A stretch of DNA of 50,173 nucleotides from positions 1 to 50,173 of the forward strand of contig NZ_MWLO01000069.1 in the NCBI RefSeq assembly GCF_002198735.1, written 5' to 3'. Positions 33,825-42,754 of this stretch are shown piece after piece. Origin of the DNA: Ideonella sp. A 288. Its GTDB lineage: Bacteria; Pseudomonadota; Gammaproteobacteria; Burkholderiales; Burkholderiaceae_C. The number at the start of each line of letters is the position of its first letter. Positions within the stretch are counted from its first letter, which is position 1. The notes below the pieces were generated by a model. That model was not told where the DNA came from, did not search any database, and saw only the letters and a program-made list of their open reading frames with translations. A program made the position numbers and the translations under genes.

Positions 33825-34031
33825 TTACTTGCTGCTCGGGCCGAAGTAGACGTAGGGCTTCTGCGGCACGTTCGCGGCGCGGTACTCGGCCTGCGCGTCG
33901 CGGTCGATGGCCTTGTCCCAGAGCAGGGCTCGGCCGGCCTGCTGTTCGGCCTCGAGCGTGGGCTTCTTGGCCTTGAGCTCTTCGATGAAGGACGTCACGT
34001 CCGACGTGTAGGGCTTCCAGAAGAACGGCAT
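33825..34031 (-). CDS. DUF3460 family protein
   Basis: This 68-residue protein begins MPFFWKPYTSDVTSFIEELK and contains RALLWDK and QKPYVYFG, the conserved parts of DUF3460. It is small, charged and without a signal peptide. Its function is not known; it regularly precedes scpA in Burkholderiales. It is the first gene of this short operon. Confidence 0.9.
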   Translation of the reverse strand: MPFFWKPYTSDVTSFIEELKAKKPTLEAEQQAGRALLWDKAIDRDAQAEYRAANVPQKPYVYFGPSSK

Positions 34032-34066
34032 GGCGGGTTTCCAGGGGGGATCAGGGTCGACCGCGC

Positions 34067-34072
34067 ATTTTA
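34067..34072 (-). promoter_or_regulatory. Candidate -10 element for DUF3460-scpA
   Basis: TAAAAT on the minus strand lies 36 bases before the DUF3460 start in a GC-rich setting. A weak -35 (CTGCCG, 34089-34094) sits 16 bases upstream. The predicted leader is about 30 bases. Confidence 0.4.
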
Positions 34073-34131
34073 GGCGCCTTCAGGGTGTCGGCAGCCTGAC
34101 AGGGCCGGGTCGATCGCACGGACGGGTGGGT

Positions 34132-35844
34132 TCAGGGGGCCGCTGATGACGCGCTGGCCTCTGCCGACGCGTCGCCGCCGGTGGCCGGGAACGCGTCGCC
34201 CACGGACGGCACGATCTGCTCGGCACCGAGTTCGTACTCGAAGCCCGAGCGGCGGATCAGGCCCATCGGCTGCGGGTTCACGTTGGCCAGCACCAGCGCG
34301 ATGCCCTGGCGCTTGAGGGTTCGGTGGAGCTGCTGCATCGCGTCGATGCCCGACGTGTCGATCGAGATCAGCCGGTGCATTTCGAGCACCACCGCGCGGG
34401 TGCCGGCCGGCAACTGGGCCGGCAAGGCCTCGATCTTGCCGACGGCGCCGAAGAACAGCGAGCCGAACAGCTCGAACGCCGCCACGCCCTCGGGCAGCGG
34501 CGAGCCCTGGTGCGGGTGCACGGTGAACAGCTGGCTCATCCGGTAGATGAAGAAGCCGCAGGCCAGCAGCAGGCCCACCTCGACCGCCACGGTGAGGTCG
34601 AAGATCACGGTGAGCAGGAATGTGCCCACCAGCACCGTGCGGTAGGGCAGCAGGAAGTGCTTGAGGCGGGCGAACTCGCGCCACTCGCCCATGTTCCAGG
34701 CCACGAACAGCAGGATGCCGGCCAGCGCCGCCAGCGGCACGTGCAGGGCCAGCGGCGCGGCCACCAGCACGATGACCAGCAGCGTGAGCGCGTGCACGAT
34801 GCCGGCGATGGGCGAGGTGCCGCCGGCGCGCACGTTGGTCACGGTGCGGGCGATGGTGCCGGTGGCCGGGATGCCGCCGAACAGTGGCGCGATGACATTC
34901 GCCACGCCCTGCGCCATCAGCTCCTGGTTGGGGTCGTGGCGTGGCAGGTCGGGCGCCATGTTGTCGGCCACCCGGGCGCACAGCAGCGATTCGATGGCGC
35001 CGAGCAGCGCGATGGTGATGGTGGGTATGACCAGCAGCTTGGCGCTCTGCCAGCTGAAGTCGGGCAGCGCAAAGCCCGGCAGCGACTGCGGGATGCCGCC
35101 GAAGCGCGAGCCGATGGTTTCCACCGGCAGCCCCATCGCCACCGTGGCCAGCGTGGCGGCCACCAGCGCGACGATGGTGCCCGGCAGGTGCGCCGCCCAG
35201 CGGCGCAGGTGGCCGCGCACGCCCACAGGGCCCTGCGGCATGGTGTACGACTTGGGCCACAGCACCACGATGGCCAGGCAGGCCAGCCCCATGCCCAGCG
35301 CGGTGAGGTTGGTGGTGGCGATGTGATTGCCGATGACCGCGATCTGGCTGAAGAAGTCGGCCGGCATCTTGTCGACCTTCAGGCCGAGCAGGTCCTTCAG
35401 CTGCGACAGGCCGATCAGCACCGCGATGCCGTTGGTGAAACCGATGACGATGGACACCGGGATGTAGCGCACCAGCGCGCCCAGCCGCAGCCAGCCCATC
35501 AGGAACAGCAGCACGCCGGCCAGCGAGGTGGCGATCAGCAGGTTGGCCAGGCCGTAGCGCTCGACGATGCCGTAGACGATGACGATGAACGCCCCCGCTG
35601 GCCCGCCGATCTGCACGTGCGAGCCGCCCAGCGCCGAGATGATCAGCCCGGCGATGATGGCGGTGAACAGTCCCTGCTCGGGCTTGACGCCCGAGGCGAT
35701 GGCGAAGGCCATGGCCAGCGGCAGCGCCACGATGCCGACCGTGATGCCGGCGCCGATGTCGGCGCCGAGCCGTCGCTTGTCATAGCCCTTCAGGGCATCG
35801 AGCAGTCTGGGCCGGAAGGGTTGGACTCGAAAGGGCAGTGGCAT
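34132..35844 (-). CDS. SulP-family anion transporter with STAS domain
   Basis: The protein has 570 residues from MPLPFRVQPF. About 12-14 membrane helices include GIVALPLAMAFAIASGV, GGSHVQIGGPAGAF and the conserved NELMAQG / GGIPATGTIARTVTNVRAGG region. A C-terminal STAS domain (about residues 435-550) has VLEMHRLISIDTSGIDAM, including the Asp-Thr-Ser loop that can be phosphorylated in anti-sigma antagonists. The family carries sulfate, bicarbonate, C4-dicarboxylates or other anions. No carbonic anhydrase or sulfur genes adjoin it, so the substrate is open. An upstream in-frame ATG at 35994 would add about 50 implausible residues. Confidence 0.92.
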   Translation of the reverse strand: MPLPFRVQPFRPRLLDALKGYDKRRLGADIGAGITVGIVALPLAMAFAIASGVKPEQGLFTAIIAGLIISALGGSHVQIGGPAGAFIVIVYGIVERYGLANLLIATSLAGVLLFLMGWLRLGALVRYIPVSIVIGFTNGIAVLIGLSQLKDLLGLKVDKMPADFFSQIAVIGNHIATTNLTALGMGLACLAIVVLWPKSYTMPQGPVGVRGHLRRWAAHLPGTIVALVAATLATVAMGLPVETIGSRFGGIPQSLPGFALPDFSWQSAKLLVIPTITIALLGAIESLLCARVADNMAPDLPRHDPNQELMAQGVANVIAPLFGGIPATGTIARTVTNVRAGGTSPIAGIVHALTLLVIVLVAAPLALHVPLAALAGILLFVAWNMGEWREFARLKHFLLPYRTVLVGTFLLTVIFDLTVAVEVGLLLACGFFIYRMSQLFTVHPHQGSPLPEGVAAFELFGSLFFGAVGKIEALPAQLPAGTRAVVLEMHRLISIDTSGIDAMQQLHRTLKRQGIALVLANVNPQPMGLIRRSGFEYELGAEQIVPSVGDAFPATGGDASAEASASSAAP

Positions 35845-36166
35845 GCGGGCTCCGTGGGGTGGGACGGTCGGGGCAGACGGGACTGCCCGGTGGTCCACCG
35901 TGGCGCATGCGGACGATGAAGCGCCGGCGCCGCGACATGTGCGCCACACGAGGATCGGCCAGCATGCAAGCTCGCATGCAGCGCATGATGCCATTGCCGA
36001 CCGACACCACCCTGACGCGTCAATGGCGCCCGCATGGGGGCGCGTCGCCGTTCGGCAGATCGCGGCGTCCCGCCGTTCCAGACCACGCGCCGCACGGCCG
36101 AGCGCATGAAGCGCCCGCTCGGCCCCGGCGGGTCGTGGCCCGGCAGCGCGCCGCGGCGCGGGCCGG
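35845..36166. other. Intergenic region with an 18-bp near-palindrome, no gene seen
   Basis: This 322-base stretch lies between the end of the phosphoesterase-like gene and the start of the SulP gene, both on the minus strand. The short frames in it show no convincing start, ribosome site or family motif. It contains a near-palindrome at 35962-35979 (two GCATGC arms around AAGCTC, 16 of 18 bases symmetrical), about 120 bases upstream of the SulP start and so a candidate operator. The rest is GC-rich and featureless to me. Confidence 0.5.
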
Positions 36167-37168
36167 TCAGCGTGGGTCGGGGGCCATCGGGTTCCAGATC
36201 TGCTGGAAGCTGAACGGCTCGGCGGCCCGCCCGTCCACGGTCACGCGCACCGCGTGCATGCGGCCATCCCCCGGCACCTGCAGGCGCCACAGGCGGTCGA
36301 TCGGCGTGCCCTGTCGGTCGCGGAAGGGGCGGTCGGCGATCAGGTGGTGGCTGTCGCCATGGACCAGCAGCACCGGCAGCCTTGCGGCCTGCACCAGCGG
36401 CAGCAGCGTGTCGCTGATCAGCGGGCGGAAGGCCTTGCGCACCTCCCGCGGCTCGTCGCGGTGGCGCTGCGGGCGGAACACATCGGCCTGCATCGCCAGC
36501 ACCAGCGCGGTGGCGCCCTCGGCCGCCGCGCGCACGAAGGCGTCCCGCACCCACTGGGCGTTGGCCGCTTCACGTCGGCGCTGCTCCATCCGCAGGGCGC
36601 CCGACGCGGCCTCGGTGTTGTCGCGCGGGCCGATCACGTGGCAGGTGGCGAACAGCACGCTGCCGTGGCGCCAGCGCTGGTTCTCGCGGTAGGGCGCGTA
36701 GGCCGGCATGGTGTCGGGCTGGCGCTGCAGCGCGATCGGCCGCCGGCCCATCGACTGGGCCGTGGCATAGAAGCGCTGCCGCAGGGCCTGCAGGCGTTCC
36801 AGCGGGTCGGCGCCATGGCGCTGGCAGTCGGTCCAGTCGTTGTCGCCGGGGGTCAGCACGAGGGCGGCATCGAAGCGCTGGAAGTACGCGTGCACCCGGT
36901 CGAAGAGCGCATCGGTGCACTCGGTCAGCCCGTCCTTGAAGTCACCGACGTGGATCGAGAAGGGCGGCCGCTCGGCGTTGACCAGGTCGATCAGGTGGCG
37001 GAAGGCCGGGCCCGCGCGGCCGTCCAGGCCGTAAGGCATGTCGCCCAGCGCCACGAAGTGCATCGCAGCGGGCGGGGCGGGCTGTGCCGCCGCGGTGCCC
37101 AAGGCCCACGGCATCGACGTGCCCAAGCCCCATGGCGCCGCGGCGCCCAGCAGCGTTCGGCGCTTCAA
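36167..37168 (-). CDS. Tat-exported calcineurin-like metallophosphoesterase
   Basis: The protein has 333 residues when started at the TTG at 37168, which overlaps the metG stop. That start gives [16 protein letters not shown], a twin-arginine-like signal ending near AAAQPAPPA; later ATG starts would lose it. Conserved pieces are [26 protein letters not shown] and HGDSHH, in the order of metallophosphoesterase metal ligands, although the first motif lacks the usual GDxH. It probably folds with bound metals in the cytoplasm before export and acts as a periplasmic phosphatase. The substrate is unknown. Coupling to metG is probably positional. Confidence 0.8.
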   Translation of the reverse strand: MKRRTLLGAAAPWGLGTSMPWALGTAAAQPAPPAAMHFVALGDMPYGLDGRAGPAFRHLIDLVNAERPPFSIHVGDFKDGLTECTDALFDRVHAYFQRFDAALVLTPGDNDWTDCQRHGADPLERLQALRQRFYATAQSMGRRPIALQRQPDTMPAYAPYRENQRWRHGSVLFATCHVIGPRDNTEAASGALRMEQRRREAANAQWVRDAFVRAAAEGATALVLAMQADVFRPQRHRDEPREVRKAFRPLISDTLLPLVQAARLPVLLVHGDSHHLIADRPFRDRQGTPIDRLWRLQVPGDGRMHAVRVTVDGRAAEPFSFQQIWNPMAPDPR

Positions 37169-39228
37169 CGCACGCGCATGCCGGGCGTCGCACCCGGCCA
37201 CGGCTCGAGCACGAAGATGCCGGGGTTCGCCTTGCCGTCGGCGTGGCTGGCGGCGAGCACCATGCCCTCGCTGACGCCGAACTTCATCTTGCGCGGCGCC
37301 AGGTTGGCCACCATCACCGTGTGCTTTCCGACCAGGCTGGCCGGCTCGTAGGCGCTCTTGATGCCGGAGAACACGTTGCGCAGCCGGCCTTCGCCGACGT
37401 CGAGCGTCAGGCGCAGCAGCTTGTCGCTGCCGTCGACATGGGCCGCGTCGACGATCAGCGCGATGCGCAGGTCGACCTTGGTGAAGTCGTCGATGCCGAT
37501 CTCGGGGGCCAGGTCTTCGCCGCCGGGCACCACGCGCACCTCGGCGGGCGGCTCGAACAGCGCGTCGACCTTGGCCGCGTCCACGCGCTGCATCAGGTGC
37601 TTGTAGTCGCCGATGACGTGGTGGCCCAGCGCGCGCGCGGCGTCGGCGAACTGCATCGGCTCGACGCGCAGGAAGCCCTCCACCTTGGCGGCCAGCGCCG
37701 GCAGGATGGGCTTGAGGTAGATGGTGAGCAGGCGGAAGGCCTCGATGCACACCGAGCACACGTCGTGCAGCGCCGCCGACTTGGCGGCGTCGTCGCCCGC
37801 GCCCTTGGCCAGTTCCCAGGGCTTGTGCTGGTCGACGTACTCGTTCACCCGGTCGGCCAGCAGCATGATCTCTCGCACCGCCTTGCCGAACTCGCGCTCC
37901 TCGTACAGCTGTTCCACCGCGGCGCCATGGGCGCGCAGGCCATCGAGCAGCACGCGGCCCTCCACGCCCAGGTCGGACGACAGGTGGCCACCGAAGCGCT
38001 TGCTGAGGAAGCCCGCCGCGCGGCTGGCGATGTTGATGTACTTGCCCACCAGGTCTGAATTGACGCGGGCGATGAAATCGTCGGGGTTGAAGTCGATGTC
38101 CTCGACGCGGGCGTTGAGCTTGGCAGCGATGTAGTAGCGCAGCCATTCGGGGTCGAGGCCGAGCTCGAGGTACTTCATCGGGCTGATGCCGGTGCCGCGG
38201 CTCTTGCTCATCTTCTCGCCGCTGACGGTGATGAAGCCGTGCACGAACACGTTGTTGGGCACCTTGCGGCCGCTGAAATGCAGCATGGCCGGCCAGAACA
38301 GCGTGTGGAAGTAGATGATGTCCTTGCCGATGAAGTGCACCTGCTCCACCGCCGGGTCGGCCATGTAGGCGTCGTAGTCCCAGCCCTGCTTGCCGGCCAG
38401 GTTCTTCAGCGACGCCAGGTAGCCCACGGGCGCGTCGAGCCAGACGTAGAAGTATTTGCCCGGCGCGTCCGGGATCTCGATGCCGAAGTAGGGCGCGTCG
38501 CGGCTGATGTCCCAGTCGCCCAGGCCACCGGTCATCACGCCGTCGGCATCGGCGGCCTGCGTGAACCATTCGCGCACCTTGTTGGCCACCTCGGGCTGCA
38601 GCTTGCCGTCCTGCGTCCACTGCTCGAGGAAGGCCACGCAGCGCGGGTCGGACAGGCGGAAGAAGTAGTGCTCGCTGCTGCGCAGTTCGGGGGTGGCGCC
38701 CGACAGGGCCGAATACGGGTTCTTCAGCTCGGTGGGCGAGTAGACCGCGCCGCACACCTCGCACGAGTCGCCGAACTGGTCCTTGGCGCCGCACTTGGGG
38801 CACTCGCCCTTGATGAAGCGGTCGGCCAGGAACATGCCCTTCACCGGGTCGAAGAACTGCTCGACCGAGCGCACGTCGATGAGCTCGTTGCGGCGCAGAC
38901 CCAGGTAGATGTCGCGCGCCAGTTCGTGGTTCTCGGCGCCGTCGGTCGAGTGCCAGTTGTCGAAGGCGATGTGGAAGCCGTTCAGGTAGGCCGGCCGCGC
39001 CGCGGCGATGTCGGCGACGAACTGCTGCGGCGTCTTGCCGGCCTTCTCGGCGGCGATCATGATCGCCGCGCCGTGGGCGTCGTCGGCACAGACGAAACGC
39101 ACCTCCGAACCCCGCATGCGATGCGCCCGCACCCAGGTGTCGGCCTGGATGTACTCCATGATGTGGCCGATGTGGAACGGGCCGTTGGCGTAGGGCAGCG
39201 CGGTGGTGACGAAGAGCTTGCGGGTCAT
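37165..39228 (-). CDS. metG: Methionyl-tRNA synthetase
   Basis: The protein has 687 residues, close to E. coli MetG. The HIGH motif is [11 protein letters not shown], the zinc knuckles are CPKC and CEVC, and the KMSKS loop appears as [12 protein letters not shown]. The anticodon-binding helical domain follows. The C-terminal 110 residues ([28 protein letters not shown]) are the tRNA-binding OB-fold that makes the enzyme a dimer. It charges tRNA-Met in the cytoplasm. The stop is overlapped by the next gene's TTG start. All expected catalytic elements are present. Confidence 0.97.
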   Translation of the reverse strand: MTRKLFVTTALPYANGPFHIGHIMEYIQADTWVRAHRMRGSEVRFVCADDAHGAAIMIAAEKAGKTPQQFVADIAAARPAYLNGFHIAFDNWHSTDGAENHELARDIYLGLRRNELIDVRSVEQFFDPVKGMFLADRFIKGECPKCGAKDQFGDSCEVCGAVYSPTELKNPYSALSGATPELRSSEHYFFRLSDPRCVAFLEQWTQDGKLQPEVANKVREWFTQAADADGVMTGGLGDWDISRDAPYFGIEIPDAPGKYFYVWLDAPVGYLASLKNLAGKQGWDYDAYMADPAVEQVHFIGKDIIYFHTLFWPAMLHFSGRKVPNNVFVHGFITVSGEKMSKSRGTGISPMKYLELGLDPEWLRYYIAAKLNARVEDIDFNPDDFIARVNSDLVGKYINIASRAAGFLSKRFGGHLSSDLGVEGRVLLDGLRAHGAAVEQLYEEREFGKAVREIMLLADRVNEYVDQHKPWELAKGAGDDAAKSAALHDVCSVCIEAFRLLTIYLKPILPALAAKVEGFLRVEPMQFADAARALGHHVIGDYKHLMQRVDAAKVDALFEPPAEVRVVPGGEDLAPEIGIDDFTKVDLRIALIVDAAHVDGSDKLLRLTLDVGEGRLRNVFSGIKSAYEPASLVGKHTVMVANLAPRKMKFGVSEGMVLAASHADGKANPGIFVLEPWPGATPGMRVR

Positions 39229-39361
39229 GGCCGACCGTTTCGGGGGAATGGACCCGGGATTCTAGGCGTGCCCCTGCGGGCGCGTCCCATGGTCACCGCC
39301 GCTGCCGGCAGGCTGAGCGAGACGCGCGTGGCGCGGCGCAGGGCCCCTGGCCGGGCGGCCG

Positions 39362-40273
39362 TCAGCCCGAGACGACGCGCACCGGCGCGCGCTGCGGCTC
39401 GGGTTCGGAGTCGAAGCGCTCGAAGCCGGTGTAGCAGAGGAAGTGCCGGTTGGCGGCGCGGCCGAAGAGGGTCATGCCCAGCTTCGTGGCCAGTTCGTGG
39501 CCCATGGCCGTGACGCCATTGCGCGAGACGATGATCGGCACGCCCATCTGCGCCGACTTCATGACCATCTCGCTGGTCAGCCGGCCGGTGGTGTAGAAGG
39601 TCTTGTCGCCACCCTCGACGCCGTGCAGCGCCATCCAGCCGGCGATGGTGTCGATGGCGTTGTGGCGGCCCACGTCCTCGACAAACATCAGCATCTCGGC
39701 GCCGCGGAAGAGGGCGCAGCCGTGCACCGAGCCCGCCTTGCGGTGGATGCTGTTGCGCTGGCGCATGACCTCGAGCATGCCGTGCAGCGTGCCCTGGCGG
39801 ATGCGGGCCACCTCGGGGCCGGGCAGGCGCAGGGTGTCGAGGTCGGCCATCACGTCGCCGAACACCGTGCCCTGGCCGCAGCCGGTGGTGACCACGCGGC
39901 GGGCCGTTCGGGCCTCGAGGTCGGTCACTCCCTGGTGCGTGCGCACCGCGGCGGCGCCGACGTCCCAGTCCACCGTGATCGACTCGACCTCGCCGACGCG
40001 CGAGATCAGCCGCTGGTTGCACAGGTAGCCCAGCACCAGCAGTTCGGGTGAGGCCCCCAGGGTCATCAAGGTGACGAGTTCGCGCTTGTCGATGAAGACC
40101 GTGAGCGGGCGCTCGGCGGGGATGTGGATGCTGCGGCGGTCGCCGCACTCGTCGACGATGGCGATTTCTCGCAGCAGCGACACCGACGCCTGCGTCAGTC
40201 GCGGCGCGCCGACCACCGGCACCCATTCGCGCGGTACGCCAAAGGCCTGTGGGGCAGTGGAGTCGGCGGGCAT
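39362..40273 (-). CDS. fdhD: FdhD, sulfurtransferase for formate dehydrogenase activation
   Basis: The protein has 303 residues from MPADSTAP. It has the FdhD fold motifs ERPLTVFIDK, TGCGQGT (the position of the CxxC loop), GSVHGCALF, VEDVGRHNAIDT and the ending NRHFLCYTGFERF. FdhD passes sulfur from IscS to the molybdenum cofactor of formate dehydrogenase, without which the enzyme is inactive. It is the last gene of the formate dehydrogenase operon. The loop carries only the first cysteine (CGQG rather than CGxC), so a single-Cys relay is expected, as in some other FdhD proteins. Confidence 0.95.
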   Translation of the reverse strand: MPADSTAPQAFGVPREWVPVVGAPRLTQASVSLLREIAIVDECGDRRSIHIPAERPLTVFIDKRELVTLMTLGASPELLVLGYLCNQRLISRVGEVESITVDWDVGAAAVRTHQGVTDLEARTARRVVTTGCGQGTVFGDVMADLDTLRLPGPEVARIRQGTLHGMLEVMRQRNSIHRKAGSVHGCALFRGAEMLMFVEDVGRHNAIDTIAGWMALHGVEGGDKTFYTTGRLTSEMVMKSAQMGVPIIVSRNGVTAMGHELATKLGMTLFGRAANRHFLCYTGFERFDSEPEPQRAPVRVVSG

Positions 40274-40325
40274 GGCAGAGGGGGTCGAGCGGGCGCTGGC
40301 GTCGATGCGGGTGGCGATGACCGAC

Positions 40326-40676
40326 CTACTTCTTCGTCGGTGCGGGCGCCGCGGCCGGTGCCGTCGGCGTCGCGGCGGCGGTGACGGTGGGCGCCGAGGC
40401 CGGCGGCGGGTAGACGAAGGCGCCAGGGTCGGCACAGGGCGGTGTCGCGGTGGCGGGCTTCGGCTCCTTGCCGGACTTCTTCGCCTGGGCCACATAGCCG
40501 GCGGCCACGCGGTCCATGCTCAGGCACAGCTTGTAGGCCTCGACCTTGCCGCCGTGGGCTGTCTTGGCGGCGGCCTCGGCGGCCTTGGCCTTGGCCTCAT
40601 CGGACGGCGGCGGGAGCTTGGCGAAGGCGCCGGTGGCGGCCAGCGCCAGGGCGGCGAGCAGGGCGGTTTGTTTCAT
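40326..40676 (-). CDS. Small exported protein of the formate dehydrogenase operon
   Basis: The protein has 116 residues with a signal peptide MKQTALLAALALAATGAFA. The mature part has an Ala/Lys-rich helix (residues about 25-45), two cysteines (AYKLCLSM and TPPCADPG) that could form a disulfide, and a low-complexity Pro/Ala/Thr tail. I recognise no domain. It lies between the cytochrome b gene (gap 22 bases) and fdhD (gap 52), so it is co-transcribed and probably periplasmic, perhaps assisting assembly. Homologues at this place in related operons would be the best support. Confidence 0.75.
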   Translation of the reverse strand: MKQTALLAALALAATGAFAKLPPPSDEAKAKAAEAAAKTAHGGKVEAYKLCLSMDRVAAGYVAQAKKSGKEPKPATATPPCADPGAFVYPPPASAPTVTAAATPTAPAAAPAPTKK

Positions 40677-40698
40677 GGAAGGGGTCCCTCGTGGATCG

Positions 40699-41856
40699 TC
40701 AGGCTTGCGGTGTGGCCGGGCCCAGCGCGGGCGCTGGTTCGGCCGAGCGCTTGGCGGGGATCTTGCCGGCCTGGACATCCTGGTACCAGAGCGCATGGTG
40801 CTCTTTGGCCCAGCCTTCGTTGACATAGCCGGTGCGCATGCCCTTGTAGGCGCCGCGTGTGCCGATGGTGCCCATGTAGATGTGGCCCAGCAGCGCGGTG
40901 ATCAGCAGGATGGCGCTCACCGAGTGGATCATGTGGGCGATCTGCATGTCGCCTCGAAGGTCGCCGACGCCCGGGATCAGGTTGTTCAACACCAGGCCCG
41001 AACCGATGGACACCAGGCCGGGGATGCACATGCCCCACCAGAAGATGCCCTTCTCGGCCGCGTTGAAGCGGTGCGAGGGGATCTCTTCATCGCCCAGCAT
41101 GCCGCCGCCCTTGCTCAGCCAGACGAAATCGGACGCGCTGGCGATGTTGTCCTTGACGAAGGTGACGACCACGATGATCAGCGACACCGCGAACAGCGGG
41201 CCGACGAAGTTGTGCGCGGTCTTCAACGCGTAGGTGAGCCAGCCGAACAAGGTGCTGCCCATGACAGGCAGCAGCAGGAACTTGCCGAAGGCCATCACGA
41301 TGCCCGAGACGGCCAGCACGACGAAGGCCGACGCGTTGGACCAGTGCGCGGCGCGTTCGAGCGGGGTGAAGCGCTCGATCATGCGGCCGGTGTCGGCGTG
41401 GTCGCGGCCCAGCGGGCCCTTGCGCCAGTAGAACAAGGCCAGCGCCAGCACGGTGATGAACAGCAAGGCGCCGCCGTACGGCAGGATCCACTGGTTGCGC
41501 ACCTGGCGCCAGGCCTCGCCGGCGGTGGTGAAGCGCGAGCCGGGGTACTGCAGGAAGGGCTGGATCAGCGTGCCCTTCTCAGCGCCCGGCAGGTTGGTGA
41601 CGCCTTCGCGGTTGCCCGACTCGCGCACCGAGCGCCAGAACGGCGCGTTGTTGCCGGGCTGGGTCTTGCTGCGCTGGGCGTTGGACTCGTCCGGCTTGGG
41701 ATCGGTCGGTGCGACGAAGCCCGCGGGCGGGCCGTTGGGTGCGGCCACCGCGGCGTCGGCCGGCGGTGACGACTGGGCCTGCGCAGCCACGGCCGCGAGC
41801 CACAGCACCGCGGCCAGGCCCAGCGGGCGCAGCATTCTCGAGATCAGCTGGGACAT
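40699..41856 (-). CDS. Formate dehydrogenase gamma subunit (cytochrome b556)
   Basis: The protein has 385 residues from MSQLISRML; AGGAG lies eight bases before this ATG, which rules against the ATG nine codons upstream. A signal peptide ends at AAQAQ. After a periplasmic segment of about 100 residues come the membrane helices: LPYGGALLFITVLALALFYW, then HWSNASAFVVLAVSGIVM, AHNFVGPLFAVSLIIVVV and IHSVSAILLITALLGHIYMG. Histidines in these helices would ligate two b haems. It takes electrons from the iron-sulfur subunit and passes them to quinone in the inner membrane. The N-terminal extension is typical of this bacterial FDH type rather than of FdnI. Confidence 0.9.
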   Translation of the reverse strand: MSQLISRMLRPLGLAAVLWLAAVAAQAQSSPPADAAVAAPNGPPAGFVAPTDPKPDESNAQRSKTQPGNNAPFWRSVRESGNREGVTNLPGAEKGTLIQPFLQYPGSRFTTAGEAWRQVRNQWILPYGGALLFITVLALALFYWRKGPLGRDHADTGRMIERFTPLERAAHWSNASAFVVLAVSGIVMAFGKFLLLPVMGSTLFGWLTYALKTAHNFVGPLFAVSLIIVVVTFVKDNIASASDFVWLSKGGGMLGDEEIPSHRFNAAEKGIFWWGMCIPGLVSIGSGLVLNNLIPGVGDLRGDMQIAHMIHSVSAILLITALLGHIYMGTIGTRGAYKGMRTGYVNEGWAKEHHALWYQDVQAGKIPAKRSAEPAPALGPATPQA

Positions 41857-41879
41857 GCCATGCTCCTGCGGCAGCGCGG

Positions 41880-42116
41880 TCACTTCGGCTGGGCGGCCGA
41901 GCGCGTGTACTCGTTCTGGGCCTGCGCACGCTGGCGCATCTGCTGTTCCCAGCTGGCCTGGTCACCGGCCTTCCAGCCGCCGGCCACGTAGCCGTTGGGG
42001 GCCATTTCCCAGGCCTTGCCGTCGGACTTGCGCGCGCTGGTGGTCTGGGCCTTCTCGCCGCAGGCCGACAGGGCCAGGCCCAGGGCCAGCAGCGACAGGG
42101 TGAGGGGGGTTCTCAT
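41880..42116 (-). CDS. Small lipoprotein of the formate dehydrogenase operon
   Basis: The protein has 78 residues. LALSAC at residues 14-19 is a good lipobox, so Cys19 would be acylated. The mature part (about 60 residues) has a Trp-rich middle (KAWEMAPNGYVAGGWKAG) and a Gln/Arg-rich end. Its ATG overlaps the stop of the iron-sulfur subunit gene (ATGA), so its output is tied to the complex. No function is known; an assembly or tethering role in the periplasm is a guess. Confidence 0.85.
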   Translation of the reverse strand: MRTPLTLSLLALGLALSACGEKAQTTSARKSDGKAWEMAPNGYVAGGWKAGDQASWEQQMRQRAQAQNEYTRSAAQPK

Positions 42117-42742
42117 GACTTGGTGCCTTCCGTCTTCGGTTGCGCGCCGCCCGAGGCGGGCTTGCCGTAGGCCGTGCCCCAGCCCCAGACCTCGCTGCCC
42201 TTGCCGCGGGTGAGCACCCGGGTGCGGAAGATGTCGGCCACCACGTCGCCGTCGCCGCCCAGCAAGGCCTTGGTCGAGCACATCTCGGCGCAAGCCGGCA
42301 GCTTGCCTTCCGCCAGGCGGTTGCGGCCGTACTTCTCGTACTCGGCCTCGGTGCCGTTGGCCTCGGGGCCGCCGGCGCAGAAGGTGCACTTGTCCATCTT
42401 GCCGCGCAGGCCGAAGGTGCCGTTGGTGGGGAACTGCGGTGCGCCGAAGGGGCAGGCGTAGCTGCAGTAGCCGCAGCCGATGCACACGTCCTTGTCGTGC
42501 AGCACCACGCCTTCGTCGGTGCGGTAGAAGCAGTCGACCGGGCACACGGCCATGCAGGGGGCGTCGCTGCAATGCATGCACGCCACCGAGATGCTCTTCT
42601 CGCCGGGCACGCCATCGTTCAGCGTGACGACGCGGCGGCGGTTCACGCCCCAGGGCACGTCGTGTTCGGCCTTGCAGGCGGTGACGCAGCCGTTGCACTC
42701 GATGCAGCGCTCGGAGTCGCAGATGAATTTCATTCGGGCCAT
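42113..42742 (-). CDS. fdhB: Formate dehydrogenase iron-sulfur (beta) subunit
   Basis: The protein has 209 residues and four cysteine groups for [4Fe-4S] clusters: CIECNGCVTAC, CMHCSDAPCMAVC, CIGCGYCSYAC and CTFC with a later CAEMC. It lacks the C-terminal membrane helix of E. coli FdnH and so resembles the short beta subunits of FdhABC-type enzymes. It conducts electrons from the catalytic subunit to the cytochrome b subunit. GGAG sits nine bases before the start. It follows the catalytic subunit gene with a 12-base gap. Confidence 0.95.
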   Translation of the reverse strand: MARMKFICDSERCIECNGCVTACKAEHDVPWGVNRRRVVTLNDGVPGEKSISVACMHCSDAPCMAVCPVDCFYRTDEGVVLHDKDVCIGCGYCSYACPFGAPQFPTNGTFGLRGKMDKCTFCAGGPEANGTEAEYEKYGRNRLAEGKLPACAEMCSTKALLGGDGDVVADIFRTRVLTRGKGSEVWGWGTAYGKPASGGAQPKTEGTKS

Positions 42743-42754
42743 TGCGGTGTCTCC

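Noticed and set aside
32960-34031. Plasmid or phage origin suggested by ParA and ScpA in the same region
   Set aside because: ScpA is the chromosomal condensin subunit, ParA has no ParB partner, and no replication genes are present.
34324-35919. Open frame of 531 codons antisense to the SulP gene
   Set aside because: His/Arg/Gln-rich, no family motif; the SulP and STAS motifs on the minus strand are unmistakable.
35845-36166. Small genes in the SulP upstream region (for example 35843-36109 plus)
   Set aside because: No ribosome site, no family resemblance, and the composition is that of a chance frame in GC-rich DNA.
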